From the IMG/VR virus record IMGVR_UViG_3300042867_000488, positions 1 through 25,545 of that record: a DNA stretch of 25,545 nt; one strand, given 5' to 3'. The position numbers and the translations under genes were made by a program. The stretch comes from a virus. Below, piece after piece: positions 1-6,511 of this stretch; within the stretch, counting starts at the first letter, position 1, and each line of letters begins with the position of its first letter. The notes under the pieces are model-generated. The model saw only the letters and a program-made list of their open reading frames with translations. It was not told where the DNA came from and made no database searches.

Positions 1-2
1 AG

Positions 3-248
3 ACGGTGAAGGAATTTACTCTCGCGGCAGAAAGACTTCTTACAGAATTACTTGCCCTAAACATGGAGTTAAGTAATGAGGAGATTGTAGAATCTTTTGA
101 CGGTTTAAGTCAGGACCTCTCCTCTCAATCAAGCAAAGCCCTTGACCTAATGAGAAATGACCCAGAGTTCCAACAAGAGTCTATTGCATTTTTAAACGCT
201 TTACAAATGGGGGCATCCGATGAAGATAGTGAAGCAGCTGGTGTATGA
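3..248 (+). CDS. Small phage protein, 5' end cut by window edge
   Basis: The reading frame is open to the left edge, so this is probably the C-terminal part of a longer gene; the only in-frame start seen is a GTG at 6, which would give 80 aa. The visible part is mostly helical and acidic, ending in an Asp/Glu-rich tail (GASDEDSEAAGV). I do not recognise a family. Its 3' end overlaps the next small gene by 29 nt, typical of tightly packed phage genes. Function unknown. Confidence 0.6.
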   Translation, partial: TVKEFTLAAERLLTELLALNMELSNEEIVESFDGLSQDLSSQSSKALDLMRNDPEFQQESIAFLNALQMGASDEDSEAAGV

Positions 249-348
249 GCGAATGCTCCGCAAAACCTTTAGCGAGTATGTCTCAGACGAATTAAAGCTA
301 GAGGTATTGACGTGGGTACTCTCTCAAATGAATAAGAAGGAAAAGTAA
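220..348 (+). CDS. Small 42-aa basic protein
   Basis: An ATG at 220 opens a 42-codon frame ending in TAA at 346-348. It starts inside the end of the preceding gene in another frame, a translational-coupling layout. The product begins MKIVKQLVYERMLRK, is predicted helical and ends in a basic NKKEK tail. No family is recognised. The same frame stays open after the TAA to a second TAA at 439-441. Coding status rests only on packing and the good ATG context. Confidence 0.45.
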   Translation: MKIVKQLVYERMLRKTFSEYVSDELKLEVLTWVLSQMNKKEK

Positions 349-475
349 CTGTACCTGACTAAAACTCAGAGTGCGTTGGAGATGGTGGCCACATTGTTCC
401 AACTAGCTGTGTCAGACCTCGCAAAGGATGCTAACACATAACACCAAGCTAAAGTCGGGTGTAAACTTTAAAACT

Positions 476-694
476 ATGAGTAACAAGAAGCAAACCTCGG
501 TAGATGTCCTCTTCGAAACACTATGGAACACACCAAAAGATAAGTGGGAGTGGAACGCAATACTCAAGGAGGTGAAGGAAATACACAAGCAGGAGATGAA
601 GGATTTGTATCTTGCTCATGTGACTAAAGTCCCTCGCTTGAGAGAAATCTTCGAGAAACAATTTGAGGAATACTACACCAATACATTTGAGTAA
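476..694 (+). CDS. Hypothetical phage protein (72 aa)
   Basis: The frame is open from an ATG at 428, but the ATG at 476 (preceded by the A-rich AAACT) is the better start and gives MSNKKQTSVDVLFETLW. The protein is short, charged and helical, with a Trp-rich patch (DKWEW) followed by an amphipathic segment containing EIHKQEMKD. Proteins of this look are frequent in phages of Bacteroidota, but I know no assigned role. It sits 2 nt upstream of the next gene in the same operon. The 127 bp before it hold no convincing gene. Confidence 0.7.
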   Translation: MSNKKQTSVDVLFETLWNTPKDKWEWNAILKEVKEIHKQEMKDLYLAHVTKVPRLREIFEKQFEEYYTNTFE

Positions 695-696
695 TC

Positions 697-918
697 ATGA
701 CACCAAAGGAAAAGGCAAAGGAACTGACAGACAAATATTGGATCTATCTACGAGCAGGACTGCTTTATGACGAGGAGGCTAAGGAGGATGCAAAGCAATG
801 CGCAATAATAGCCGTAAAAGAAATGCTAGAGGAAGTCAAGGAGCATAAGTATGATGACACCTCTGCTATTAGAATCATATACTGGTTTAAGGTAATTAAC
901 GAAATAGAAAAGATATGA
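697..918 (+). CDS. Conserved hypothetical phage protein (73 aa)
   Basis: ATG at 697, two nucleotides after the preceding stop. The product starts MTPKEKAKELTDKYW, contains the helical segment AKQCAIIAVKEML, and ends with a hydrophobic/aromatic patch (IIYWFKVINEIEKI). This sequence type recurs in many environmental phages, usually as a small unannotated protein in runs like this one. The stop overlaps the next start (ATGA), so the two are probably translationally coupled. Function unknown. Confidence 0.75.
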   Translation: MTPKEKAKELTDKYWIYLRAGLLYDEEAKEDAKQCAIIAVKEMLEEVKEHKYDDTSAIRIIYWFKVINEIEKI

Positions 919-1157
919 GCAAGGTAACAATAGAATTTGACCGAGTAGAAGAGGCGGATGAACTGCGTACAGCTCTCGATGGGTTTAAGTACAAAATGCT
1001 CCTATGGGAACTCGACCAAAAACTCCGTAGCGTGCATAAGTACGGAGCCGCTATAGAAGGATCAGGAGAAGCCACTCCAGAAGAAATGGACGTATGCTAC
1101 AGGATAAGAGAGTACATCCGCCAGGAACTACAGGACAGTAATTTAACAATAGAATAA
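915..1157 (+). CDS. Conserved hypothetical phage protein (80 aa)
   Basis: Start ATG at 915 overlaps the upstream TGA by 4 nt. The protein begins with a beta-strand-like MSKVTIEFD, followed by a helical region with KYKMLLWELDQKLRS and a C-terminal helix with IREYIRQEL. The combination 'xxLLWELDQxLRS-K' recurs in small phage proteins next to the MTPKEKAKEL family, as here. No catalytic motif or membrane segment is visible and no function is known to me. It is followed directly by the next gene with no spacer. Confidence 0.75.
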   Translation: MSKVTIEFDRVEEADELRTALDGFKYKMLLWELDQKLRSVHKYGAAIEGSGEATPEEMDVCYRIREYIRQELQDSNLTIE

Positions 1158-1355
1158 ATGGCGGACATAAGTAAGTGCATAGGGACAGATTGTCCCCACA
1201 GAGAAAAGTGCTACCGATTTACAGCACCTGCTGATGAGTATCAAGCCTATTTTACGGAGCCGCCAATTAAGGCAGACGGAACCTGCGACTTTTTCTGGGG
1301 AAAGACTCAGACAGATATTCTCTCTCAACTCAAAGAAATTTTGGGGGATAAGTAA
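1158..1355 (+). CDS. Small Cys-containing phage protein (65 aa)
   Basis: ATG at 1158 immediately follows the TAA at 1155-1157. The product starts MADISKCIGTDCPHREKCYRF and has four cysteines (7, 12, 18, 43) spaced C-x4-C-x5-C-x24-C, which could bind zinc or another metal; that is inference from spacing. The pattern 'SKC-xx-DCP-R-CYRFTA' recurs in phage genomes as a short conserved hypothetical protein. It is the last gene before the separately transcribed basic protein, whose -33 element lies inside its last codons. Confidence 0.75.
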   Translation: MADISKCIGTDCPHREKCYRFTAPADEYQAYFTEPPIKADGTCDFFWGKTQTDILSQLKEILGDK

Positions 1356-1370
1356 GACTTTGTATATTTG
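1340..1370 (+). promoter_or_regulatory. Bacteroidota-type promoter for the basic protein gene
   Basis: TTTG at 1340-1343 and TATATTTG at 1363-1370 are separated by 19 bp, an exact match to the Bacteroidota -33/-7 consensus (TTTG...TAnnTTTG). The predicted start of transcription is near 1377, giving a leader of about 23 nt before the ATG at 1400. With the terminator at 1727-1751 this makes a one-gene transcript. Confidence 0.75.
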
Positions 1371-1399
1371 GACATTATTAATAATAAAAATACAAAATC

Positions 1400-1705
1400 A
1401 TGGCAATTAAAAAAGTAGTTAAAATGAGTGCAGCACCTAAAAAATCAGATCCTGGTAAGGGAATGAAAGGAGTTGTAAAAGGAGTGATGAACGCAGGTAA
1501 GGTAGTTAAGAGAGTTAAGCAAGGTTCTAAGCCTCTTATGGAAAAAAGAGTTAAGGAAGGACCGGTGAGACCAATAGGAGAAACAGTGAAGAGAGTTAAG
1601 ATGGACTCTAAGCCTATAAACAACTCATATAAAATGAGTGCAAGTGAATCTGCAAAGAAATACACTCAAGCTGAAATTAACAAGTTCACTAAGAAGAAGC
1701 CATAA
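1400..1705 (+). CDS. Highly basic 101-aa protein
   Basis: The ATG at 1400 follows an A-rich leader downstream of a consensus promoter, and a hairpin plus T-tract terminator lies 22 bp after the stop. The product is very rich in lysine and low in aromatic residues. It has an internal repeat: VVKRVKQGSKPL near residues 35-46 and TVKRVKMDSKPI near 63-74, with KMSAA/KMSAS also recurring. This composition suggests a disordered nucleic-acid-binding or virion-internal protein, which is inference; no family is recognised. Its separate strong promoter suggests high or differently timed expression compared with the packed genes upstream. The antisense open frame here is a shadow. Confidence 0.75.
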   Translation: MAIKKVVKMSAAPKKSDPGKGMKGVVKGVMNAGKVVKRVKQGSKPLMEKRVKEGPVRPIGETVKRVKMDSKPINNSYKMSASESAKKYTQAEINKFTKKKP

Positions 1706-1726
1706 GCAAAATACTTCGCAATGAAT

Positions 1727-1751
1727 AAGCCTCGAAAGAGGCTTTTTTTTT
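1727..1751 (+). terminator. Rho-independent terminator
   Basis: The stem AAGCCTC (1727-1733) pairs with GAGGCTT (1738-1744) around a GAAA tetraloop and runs into a tract of T ending at 1751. It ends the transcript of the basic protein gene and separates the left operon from the non-coding region. Confidence 0.9.
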
Positions 1752-1770
1752 ATTCAAAAGTCCCTTACAA

Positions 1771-1796
1771 GTCACAAATATTTGAAAAATTGTGAC
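1771..1796. repeat. Inverted repeat GTCACAA...TTGTGAC
   Basis: Perfect 7-bp arms (1771-1777 and 1790-1796) are separated by 12 bp. The size and symmetry fit a dimeric repressor or initiator site, or a small hairpin. It is the first of a cluster of inverted repeats downstream of the terminator. Confidence 0.55.
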
Positions 1797-1815
1797 ACAA
1801 AAGACACACTATAGT

Positions 1816-1831
1816 ATGACTCCGCAGTCAT
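1816..1831. repeat. Short hairpin ATGACT-CCGC-AGTCAT
   Basis: Perfect 6-bp arms flank a CCGC loop. It is part of the inverted-repeat cluster at 1771-1932. There is no T-tract, so it is not a terminator. Confidence 0.45.
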
Positions 1832-1901
1832 TAAAGTCAAAATATACCTTTACGGTCCTCGATCCCACACTTTAATATGGGTTAGATGCTATAAAACACA
1901 T

Positions 1902-1932
1902 ATGTCGCATATATAGTAAACATTTGCGACAT
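1902..1932. repeat. Inverted repeat ATGTCGCA...TGCGACAT
   Basis: Perfect 8-bp arms (1902-1909 and 1925-1932) are separated by 15 AT-rich bp. The arm-to-arm spacing puts the half-sites about two helical turns apart, as expected for a protein-binding site. It lies just before the ATTTAACA iterations. Confidence 0.6.
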
Positions 1933-1936
1933 CAGC

Positions 1937-2032
1937 ATTTAACACAACACCCTCTCAAACCCTTAATAGACAAGCGTATCCCCCCAAGGCTAATCCCCAA
2001 CATTTAACAGACCCCCTGCGCAGGATTTAACA
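1937..2032. repeat. Three copies of ATTTAACA plus a 10-bp palindrome
   Basis: ATTTAACA occurs at 1937-1944, 2002-2009 and 2025-2032, and the perfect palindrome CCTGCGCAGG sits at 2015-2024 between the last two copies. Iterated short motifs next to dyad symmetry resemble initiator-binding regions of replication origins. The copy number is small, so chance is not excluded. Confidence 0.4.
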
Positions 2033-2872
2033 TTGTGGAAAATATTCTTCAGAATATGCCATATAGTGGAAAATAATCTACACTAACTCGGAAGTCCTCC
2101 GAATTACTGCATGAATTTTACCATTTTGTCTACTCCAGCAAGATGGTTAGTACCACTACCCAACTCCCCAAAAATTTTTTTTGACCCTGGTCCCAACAAC
2201 AGAATCTCATTCACCACGAAACGCATTTTGCGATACCACCCCCCTATACCCCTCTTTACAAAAATTACAAACCCAGCAAAGACGGGATACTCACCGATGA
2301 ACAAACCGCATTTCACCCCCATTTATTATAATCTTTACAATACATTTCGTATCTTTACATAACCATAAAAAGGGAATCAGGGGAACACCCAATCCAAAAA
2401 CAAAAAGGGGCAAGCAGTCAGGGGAAGGGGGTTTACCACCCACGGACCCACACCCCCGATCCGGCGGAGATCGATACTTCCGAACCCACCCCCCAGGCGA
2501 TCCTGTTTGCGTTACGGCTCACAAGCATCTCGTCTCCTCCTCGTCTCGCTTCCATAGGCATAGCATAAAGCGAAGCAAATCGAATCGCAATGGTTTACTA
2601 TGTCCAACACAACACAAGGTCTCTATTGACGTCACGAATCGCACAAGGTCATCCGCAATGCCCTAATAAATAATGTGCATAACTATGTTGGTAACTATTC
2701 CTCAATCCTATTGCACACACGAACCACATTCACTATAGGCATAACATCACAACACAACATCACATCAAAGCATTTCCACAAAGGCAAAACCAAATCAAAA
2801 CAATTCCATATCATTTGCGGAGAATTTATGGTGCATCCTAAATCACATTTATGCCTTCTATTATAGGTCAAT

Positions 2873-2904
2873 TTTGGTGCTAACACGCAAAAACAGTTAA
2901 TTTG
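2873..2904 (+). promoter_or_regulatory. Probable promoter of the early small-gene cluster
   Basis: TTTG at 2873-2876 and TTAATTTG at 2897-2904, spaced by 20 bp, match the Bacteroidota promoter with one mismatch in the -7 box. Transcription would start near 2911, leaving a leader of about 140 nt before the ATG at 3052 with a T8-containing stretch. No better candidate was found closer to the gene. Confidence 0.45.
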
Positions 2905-3051
2905 CACACTTTTTTTTGTGGGTTAAAATGCACATTTCCAGCTTATTACGTTAGGATTCCAAGAATGGTTAAATTTATTGCAATTATATGATTATTGAAT
3001 AACAAAAGGGATGTAACATTGCATCATCAAACTAACAAACAAACACACACA

Positions 3052-3243
3052 ATGAAAAACACAAACATCAAAATTGCCTTACTAACTACTATCTGCTTTC
3101 TTCTCTCTCTTGTTCTTATCAATATAGGTGAGGAGATGCCGAATAGAGGAATCGTATTTATGGGATTAATCTCCTTGAGTGCATCTACATTCATTCTTGC
3201 CTTTGTCGTTGCTGAGTTAATCATTTCAAACTTTAAAAAATAA
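3052..3243 (+). CDS. Small membrane protein with two hydrophobic segments
   Basis: The frame is open from 2995, but ATG at 3052 is the likely start: it follows an A/C-rich leader (ACACACACA) and yields the typical MKNTNIKIA membrane-protein N-terminus. The 63-aa product has two hydrophobic stretches, roughly residues 7-24 (ALLTTICFLLSLVLI) and 34-58 (VFMGLISLSASTFILAFVVAELI), joined by a short loop with Glu and Arg, and a basic C-terminus (NFKK). It is therefore probably a two-pass inner-membrane protein with both ends in the cytoplasm. As the first gene of the early cluster it may act on the host membrane, but no function can be assigned. Confidence 0.65.
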   Translation: MKNTNIKIALLTTICFLLSLVLINIGEEMPNRGIVFMGLISLSASTFILAFVVAELIISNFKK

Positions 3244-3263
3244 TCAACCTAATAATTATCACT

Positions 3264-3755
3264 ATGGAAAAGAAAGTATTTACAATTTGTGACGCATCTC
3301 AATTCACATTCGTTGGTTACGATTCAAAAACACGTTGGAACGGATGGTGTATGCCTTACTTCAGTGAGAAGACTCTTCTAGAGATTCTAGAGAAGAATGC
3401 ACCATATGTTAGAGAGGATGACGAGTCTATCTATTCATTTGAGGATGGTGTATTTTATGAGACATACGATGGTGAGAAGATTGTTGTGAGCGAAGGAAAG
3501 ATGATAAACGGAGAGATGCACTACCTACATTCAATCGGATGGATTTGGGACGTTGACTCTAGACTATCTAGAATCGTAGAGGAGATTCAATCAATCGTTG
3601 ACGATGTGACCTTTACTGACAAAGAAGTTATGGACGAGATGTATTCGTACTTAATTGATGTGAGAGAGAGAGGAATCGTTGTTGAGACGTATACCAATGG
3701 AAGAACACAAGCACTAATGACCATCAACGCAATCAATCAATTCACTAACCAATAA
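3264..3755 (+). CDS. Unknown acidic protein (163 aa)
   Basis: ATG at 3264, 20 bp after the previous stop in an AT-rich spacer. The product begins MEKKVFTICDASQFTFVGYD and is rich in Asp, Glu, Trp and Tyr. The N-terminal half looks like alternating beta strands (YETYDGEKIVVSEGKMING) and the C-terminal half is helical (RLSRIVEEIQSIVDDV). No catalytic motif, signal peptide or membrane segment is visible and I do not recognise the family. Position in the promoter-proximal cluster of small acidic proteins suggests an early, possibly host-directed role; this is inference. Confidence 0.75.
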   Translation: MEKKVFTICDASQFTFVGYDSKTRWNGWCMPYFSEKTLLEILEKNAPYVREDDESIYSFEDGVFYETYDGEKIVVSEGKMINGEMHYLHSIGWIWDVDSRLSRIVEEIQSIVDDVTFTDKEVMDEMYSYLIDVRERGIVVETYTNGRTQALMTINAINQFTNQ

Positions 3756-3765
3756 TCATAAGACA

Positions 3766-3936
3766 ATGCAAGACATCATCACATTCTACCACTACGAAAA
3801 TGTCCAAGGACAATTCGTTAAATCTCTTGAGACGGGAATAGTCATGGAGAAGTTTAGAGGAGGATTCCTCATCCAATCAAGCAAGTTTCCAAAAGGAAAA
3901 TGCATCGCATCAGAAAACATAATCAATAACCAATAA
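3766..3936 (+). CDS. Small unknown protein (56 aa)
   Basis: ATG at 3766 is preceded by ATAAGACA, the leader motif shared by several genes of this cluster, and the frame runs 57 codons to TAA at 3934-3936. The product starts MQDIITFYHYENVQGQFVKS and looks like a small beta-rich domain (EKFRGGFLIQSSKFPKGKC). It is too short for most gene callers, but the spacing (10 bp from each neighbour) and shared leader support it. No function is recognised. Confidence 0.65.
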   Translation: MQDIITFYHYENVQGQFVKSLETGIVMEKFRGGFLIQSSKFPKGKCIASENIINNQ

Positions 3937-3946
3937 TTTTAAGACG

Positions 3947-4120
3947 ATGAACAATTCAAAGATGCCGTATAAGTGCGGACAAAATGTTCGAATGAATGAA
4001 CAAACCTATCTCTTCCTAGGATATACTGACATTGATTGCAAGAGAGGATGGATTGCCGATAAACATGGGAACGGATTAGAAGTTCAAATCAGTAACTTAA
4101 GTAACTTAAGTAGATGTTAA
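3947..4120 (+). CDS. Small unknown protein (57 aa)
   Basis: ATG at 3947 follows TTTAAGACG, a variant of the cluster's leader motif, and the frame ends at TAA 4118-4120. The product (MNNSKMPYKCGQNVRMNEQT...) appears to be a small beta-barrel-like domain: GQNVRMNEQTYLFLGY followed by GWIADKHGNGLEVQISNL, an arrangement resembling KOW/SH3-like folds, which is a guess. The 3' end contains a tandem repeat of AGTAACTTA, encoding SNLSNLS. Confidence 0.65.
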   Translation: MNNSKMPYKCGQNVRMNEQTYLFLGYTDIDCKRGWIADKHGNGLEVQISNLSNLSRC

Positions 4121-4155
4121 CACAAAAATTTTTAAACACACATAAACTGGAAATT

Positions 4156-4500
4156 ATGAAAAGCACAATGAACTTACAAAAATCCATCTTCATTTTAGAT
4201 GGTGCGAGAGGAACTTACATCCCACAAAATCTTGCTGAGACTATGTTGAACGAGAGACATCTTCACACATATGAATTCACTACGGATTCTGCTACGTTGA
4301 AGAGGATGTTGGATGAACTAATCGAAGGACAAGACAACGAACACTATTGGGACAATTGGAACGACATCCTTTGTTACTTCAACGAGATTCGTAAGATGTC
4401 TTCTAACGAACTATTCTATCTAACGCAGACGGAAGATGGTGACCTTTGGTTAGTTCACGAAGACGAACTATGGGAATGGAATGAATATAGTGAATCTTAA
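4156..4500 (+). CDS. Unknown strongly acidic protein (114 aa)
   Basis: The frame opens at 4114, inside the previous gene, but ATG at 4156 after GGAAATT is the likelier start. By my count the 114-aa product has about 23 Asp/Glu against about 8 Lys/Arg, with acidic, aromatic-rich stretches such as DNEHYWDNWND and the C-terminal HEDELWEWNEYSES. The composition would fit a DNA mimic or a protein that binds a basic partner, but no family is recognised. It lies in the middle of the early cluster. Confidence 0.7.
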   Translation: MKSTMNLQKSIFILDGARGTYIPQNLAETMLNERHLHTYEFTTDSATLKRMLDELIEGQDNEHYWDNWNDILCYFNEIRKMSSNELFYLTQTEDGDLWLVHEDELWEWNEYSES

Positions 4501-4542
4501 ATCAATCAAAAATCAAAATCAATAATTTAAAAAATCAAGACA

Positions 4543-5598
4543 ATGAACTTAAAAGAATTAAAAAAGTATGCCCATACAATGGGTAAAGAAAATCCAACAT
4601 TGAAAGAAGAAATCTATGACTTCGTTCAGTTAGCAATTGACGAGATTGATGAAGGAGGAAGTGAAGACCATGAATGCAATCTTGCACAACGAGACATCGA
4701 ATTCATCGTGAACGAGAAGATGATTGAAGACGAAATGCAAAAATCCAACTTGACTGGCGAAGACAAAACGGTGCATGGATACACTAATCTAGAGACACAT
4801 ATAATGATTTCACACATCCACAATAACCAAGATTGGTTAGAGGATGCCTTCGACAACATCAGAAGGTATAACAATCCAAATAACTTGAAAGCAAATTGTC
4901 AAGAGGAGATATTTAACGGAAGAGGATTATCGGATGTACTTGGTCTAATGTCCTTCGATAGAATCAATTTTAAAGAGATATTCGAGAATCTAAAAGGGAT
5001 GATGCCGAAAGTTAGATTCGAAGTAGGAGACTATCTGATGATTGTTGACGGAGATGACTTGACTTTCGATTGGAAAGGAAAGGTATTCGTATTCGATTCA
5101 TACGATGGAAATGAGGAAGGAGCAATAGACATTACTGACCATAGTGGAGAAGATGTAAAACACTACCATTTATTCGAACATCGTTTCGTCAAGGTAACGC
5201 ATGAATGGAGACTTGTTCAAGAATCTGACCGATGGATATCTGAATGGAGAAACGAGAACAATGAGATTGTGGGAGTAGACTACTTTCAAGGATATGATTC
5301 TTTCGATGCCTTGCAAGAGGAATTCTTCCTACCTAATGTTAAACTTACTGAAAAAGTTCTAGAGAAGAAGATGCCTGTTGACGATGCAATTTGGTTAGTC
5401 ATTCACGAAGAGAACATCAGCAAGGAAGAATTGCTTGAGAGACTTGCTTTGGCTAACACACAAGCGAAAATCTTATTTGACCAATTGCTTGAATTGTGTA
5501 ATGGTGAAGATGATACAATGGCTGAGGAATTGTCTCACGCACACAACATCAAAATACTTACTGACCTAACTACTGACGAATATAAATTTGATAAATAA
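4543..5598 (+). CDS. Large acidic protein of unknown function (351 aa)
   Basis: ATG at 4543 follows AATCAAGACA, the cluster's leader motif. This is the largest product of the early cluster. Its N-terminal part (about 1-110) is helical, with Glu/Asp-rich segments such as AIDEIDEGGSEDHE. A middle part (about 160-260) looks beta-rich (VGDYLMIVDGDDLTFDWKG, then KVFVFDSYDGNEEGAIDI). The C-terminus (about 280-351) is helical, including ENISKEELLERLALANTQAK. The AIDEID and NNQDW segments are only loosely reminiscent of annotated phage proteins. No enzyme motif is visible. Confidence 0.75.
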   Translation: MNLKELKKYAHTMGKENPTLKEEIYDFVQLAIDEIDEGGSEDHECNLAQRDIEFIVNEKMIEDEMQKSNLTGEDKTVHGYTNLETHIMISHIHNNQDWLEDAFDNIRRYNNPNNLKANCQEEIFNGRGLSDVLGLMSFDRINFKEIFENLKGMMPKVRFEVGDYLMIVDGDDLTFDWKGKVFVFDSYDGNEEGAIDITDHSGEDVKHYHLFEHRFVKVTHEWRLVQESDRWISEWRNENNEIVGVDYFQGYDSFDALQEEFFLPNVKLTEKVLEKKMPVDDAIWLVIHEENISKEELLERLALANTQAKILFDQLLELCNGEDDTMAEELSHAHNIKILTDLTTDEYKFDK

Positions 5599-5599
5599 T

Positions 5600-5926
5600 A
5601 TGAAAGCAATAGAACTAAACACAAAAGAAATCACTAGGATACAAGTTATCCTAGGTGATTATCTAAATGACCGAGAGACTGGTGTACTTGAATTGAATAG
5701 AGAATTCGTCATGGATGACAAGACATTTGTTACTTACTTCATTGAAGGAAGGTATACCAAAGACGAGTCATTCAGGTATGGTCAAATGAGAGAGAATGTT
5801 GAATTCGAATGTGAGACATTCATTGTCTCTGATGCCGATGACAATATGCATCCTCAAGATTCATCTTTACTATCATTCTCCTCCAGCGAGACATTTGACC
5901 ATCTCGGAAGTGGATCGTACATCTAA
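5600..5926 (+). CDS. Unknown protein (108 aa) with an intragenic hairpin
   Basis: ATG at 5600 lies 1 nt after the TAA of the 351-aa gene and is preferred over the ATG at 5588, which overlaps it. The product (MKAIELNTKEITRIQVILGD...) is beta-rich with acidic patches and ends in a Ser-rich tail (SSLLSFSSSETFDHLGSGSYI). Codons about 10-20 carry a long, near-perfect hairpin (5629-5660), unusual this close to a start codon and possibly regulatory. No family is recognised. Confidence 0.7.
   Translation: MKAIELNTKEITRIQVILGDYLNDRETGVLELNREFVMDDKTFVTYFIEGRYTKDESFRYGQMRENVEFECETFIVSDADDNMHPQDSSLLSFSSSETFDHLGSGSYI
5629..5660 (+). other. Strong intragenic RNA hairpin near a start codon
   Basis: AATCACTAGGATA (5629-5641) and TATCCTAGGTGATT (5647-5660) pair over 13 bp with one bulged G, around a 5-nt loop CAAGT. 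It begins 29 nt after the ATG at 5600 and lies wholly within coding sequence. It could slow translation, act as a processing site or be an operator-like DNA dyad; no T-tract follows. Confidence 0.55.
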
Positions 5927-5927
5927 A

Positions 5928-5961
5928 AAATCAAATCAAATCAAATCAATAAATCAAAAAA
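5928..5961 (+). repeat. AATCA-type pentamer repeats in the leader of the next gene
   Basis: The 37-bp spacer between genes is almost entirely made of (A)AATC units, with TCAAA repeated about four times in tandem at 5931-5950. A similar AATCAA-rich spacer precedes the gene at 4543. It is probably an unstructured A-rich translation-enhancing leader, which is inference. Confidence 0.5.
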
Positions 5962-5963
5962 TT

Positions 5964-6491
5964 ATGTTAACGAAACAACAAAAACAAATCATTGCGGATA
6001 TGTCAGATTCATTCGCTAAAGTGAACGAGCAGTTCAACACATCAAAATCTTTTAATCTAATCAATGCAGACGAATTGCATATGCTGAATAGAAAGAAGAT
6101 AGAATTCGCAGAGAATGTCAAAATTGCAAAAGAGAACTGGTGCAAATTAGCCGAAGCAGAAGTGTATCGAATCATCTCTTTGTTGAAGGAAGACTTGCCT
6201 AACGCAGTAATTCAAAAGCAAGGGAAAGAAAATGGTCACTACGAAGGCAATTCTATTTTGATAGGTAGAAGAGAAAGCGATTTATCTGGTCATCACGAAA
6301 AACGTGTAACTATTGATGTAGTGAAACTTACGGAAAAAGCAATGGAAGATGAATACGGAAATTGGTCTAACATTCCAATGGGATTAGCATATGAATATTG
6401 GGGAAGTAATAGTAGAGAAAGATTTAGCGACATTCAATCCCTATGTTCATCAAAAGTATTTATCAGCCAAGTAAGAAACAAAGTTTTATAA
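5964..6491 (+). CDS. Unknown mixed-charge protein (175 aa)
   Basis: The frame is open from 5796 inside the previous gene, but that N-terminal extension is out of character; ATG at 5964 after AAAAAATT is the natural start. Residues 1-75 are helical and coiled-coil-like (KQQKQIIADMSDSFAKVNEQF, then NRKKIEFAENVKIAKENW). The remainder is mixed, with EYGNWSNIPMGLAYEYWGSN near 130-150. No recognised motif. It is less acidic than its neighbours. Confidence 0.75.
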   Translation: MLTKQQKQIIADMSDSFAKVNEQFNTSKSFNLINADELHMLNRKKIEFAENVKIAKENWCKLAEAEVYRIISLLKEDLPNAVIQKQGKENGHYEGNSILIGRRESDLSGHHEKRVTIDVVKLTEKAMEDEYGNWSNIPMGLAYEYWGSNSRERFSDIQSLCSSKVFISQVRNKVL

Positions 6492-6511
6492 TAATTTAAT
6501 AATCAGAAAAA

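Larger units (their letters stand above)
1752..3051. other. About 1.3 kb non-coding, structured region
   Basis: No open frame here looks like a real gene: the frames on both strands are short, Cys/His/Pro-rich in odd ways and overlap one another. The stretch has several perfect inverted repeats (1771-1796, 1816-1831, 1902-1932, 2042-2057), a 10-bp palindrome (2015-2024), the octamer ATTTAACA three times (1937, 2002, 2025), GTGGAAAATA twice (2035, 2066), CACAAGGTC twice (2613, 2642) and AACATCACA twice (2743, 2756). A C-rich block on the + strand covers roughly 2400-2500. In a genome this dense, such a gap usually holds an origin, a packaging or regulatory region, or a structured RNA. Which one cannot be decided here. 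Confidence 0.6.

Noticed and set aside
2104-2362. Overlapping open frames on both strands (72 and 83 codons)
   Set aside because: They lie in the C-rich non-coding region, have unlikely composition (Pro/Thr/Ile-rich or Gly/Lys-rich), lack a convincing start context and mask each other.
2726-2738. TTCACTATAGG, resembling the core of a T7 RNA polymerase promoter
   Set aside because: Only about 9 bases match the core, the upstream half of the promoter is absent and no single-subunit RNA polymerase gene is seen.
2675-2907. Cys- and His-rich open frames on both strands
   Set aside because: The amino acid composition follows the CACA/ACAT-rich DNA; there is no domain pattern and no promoter or leader.
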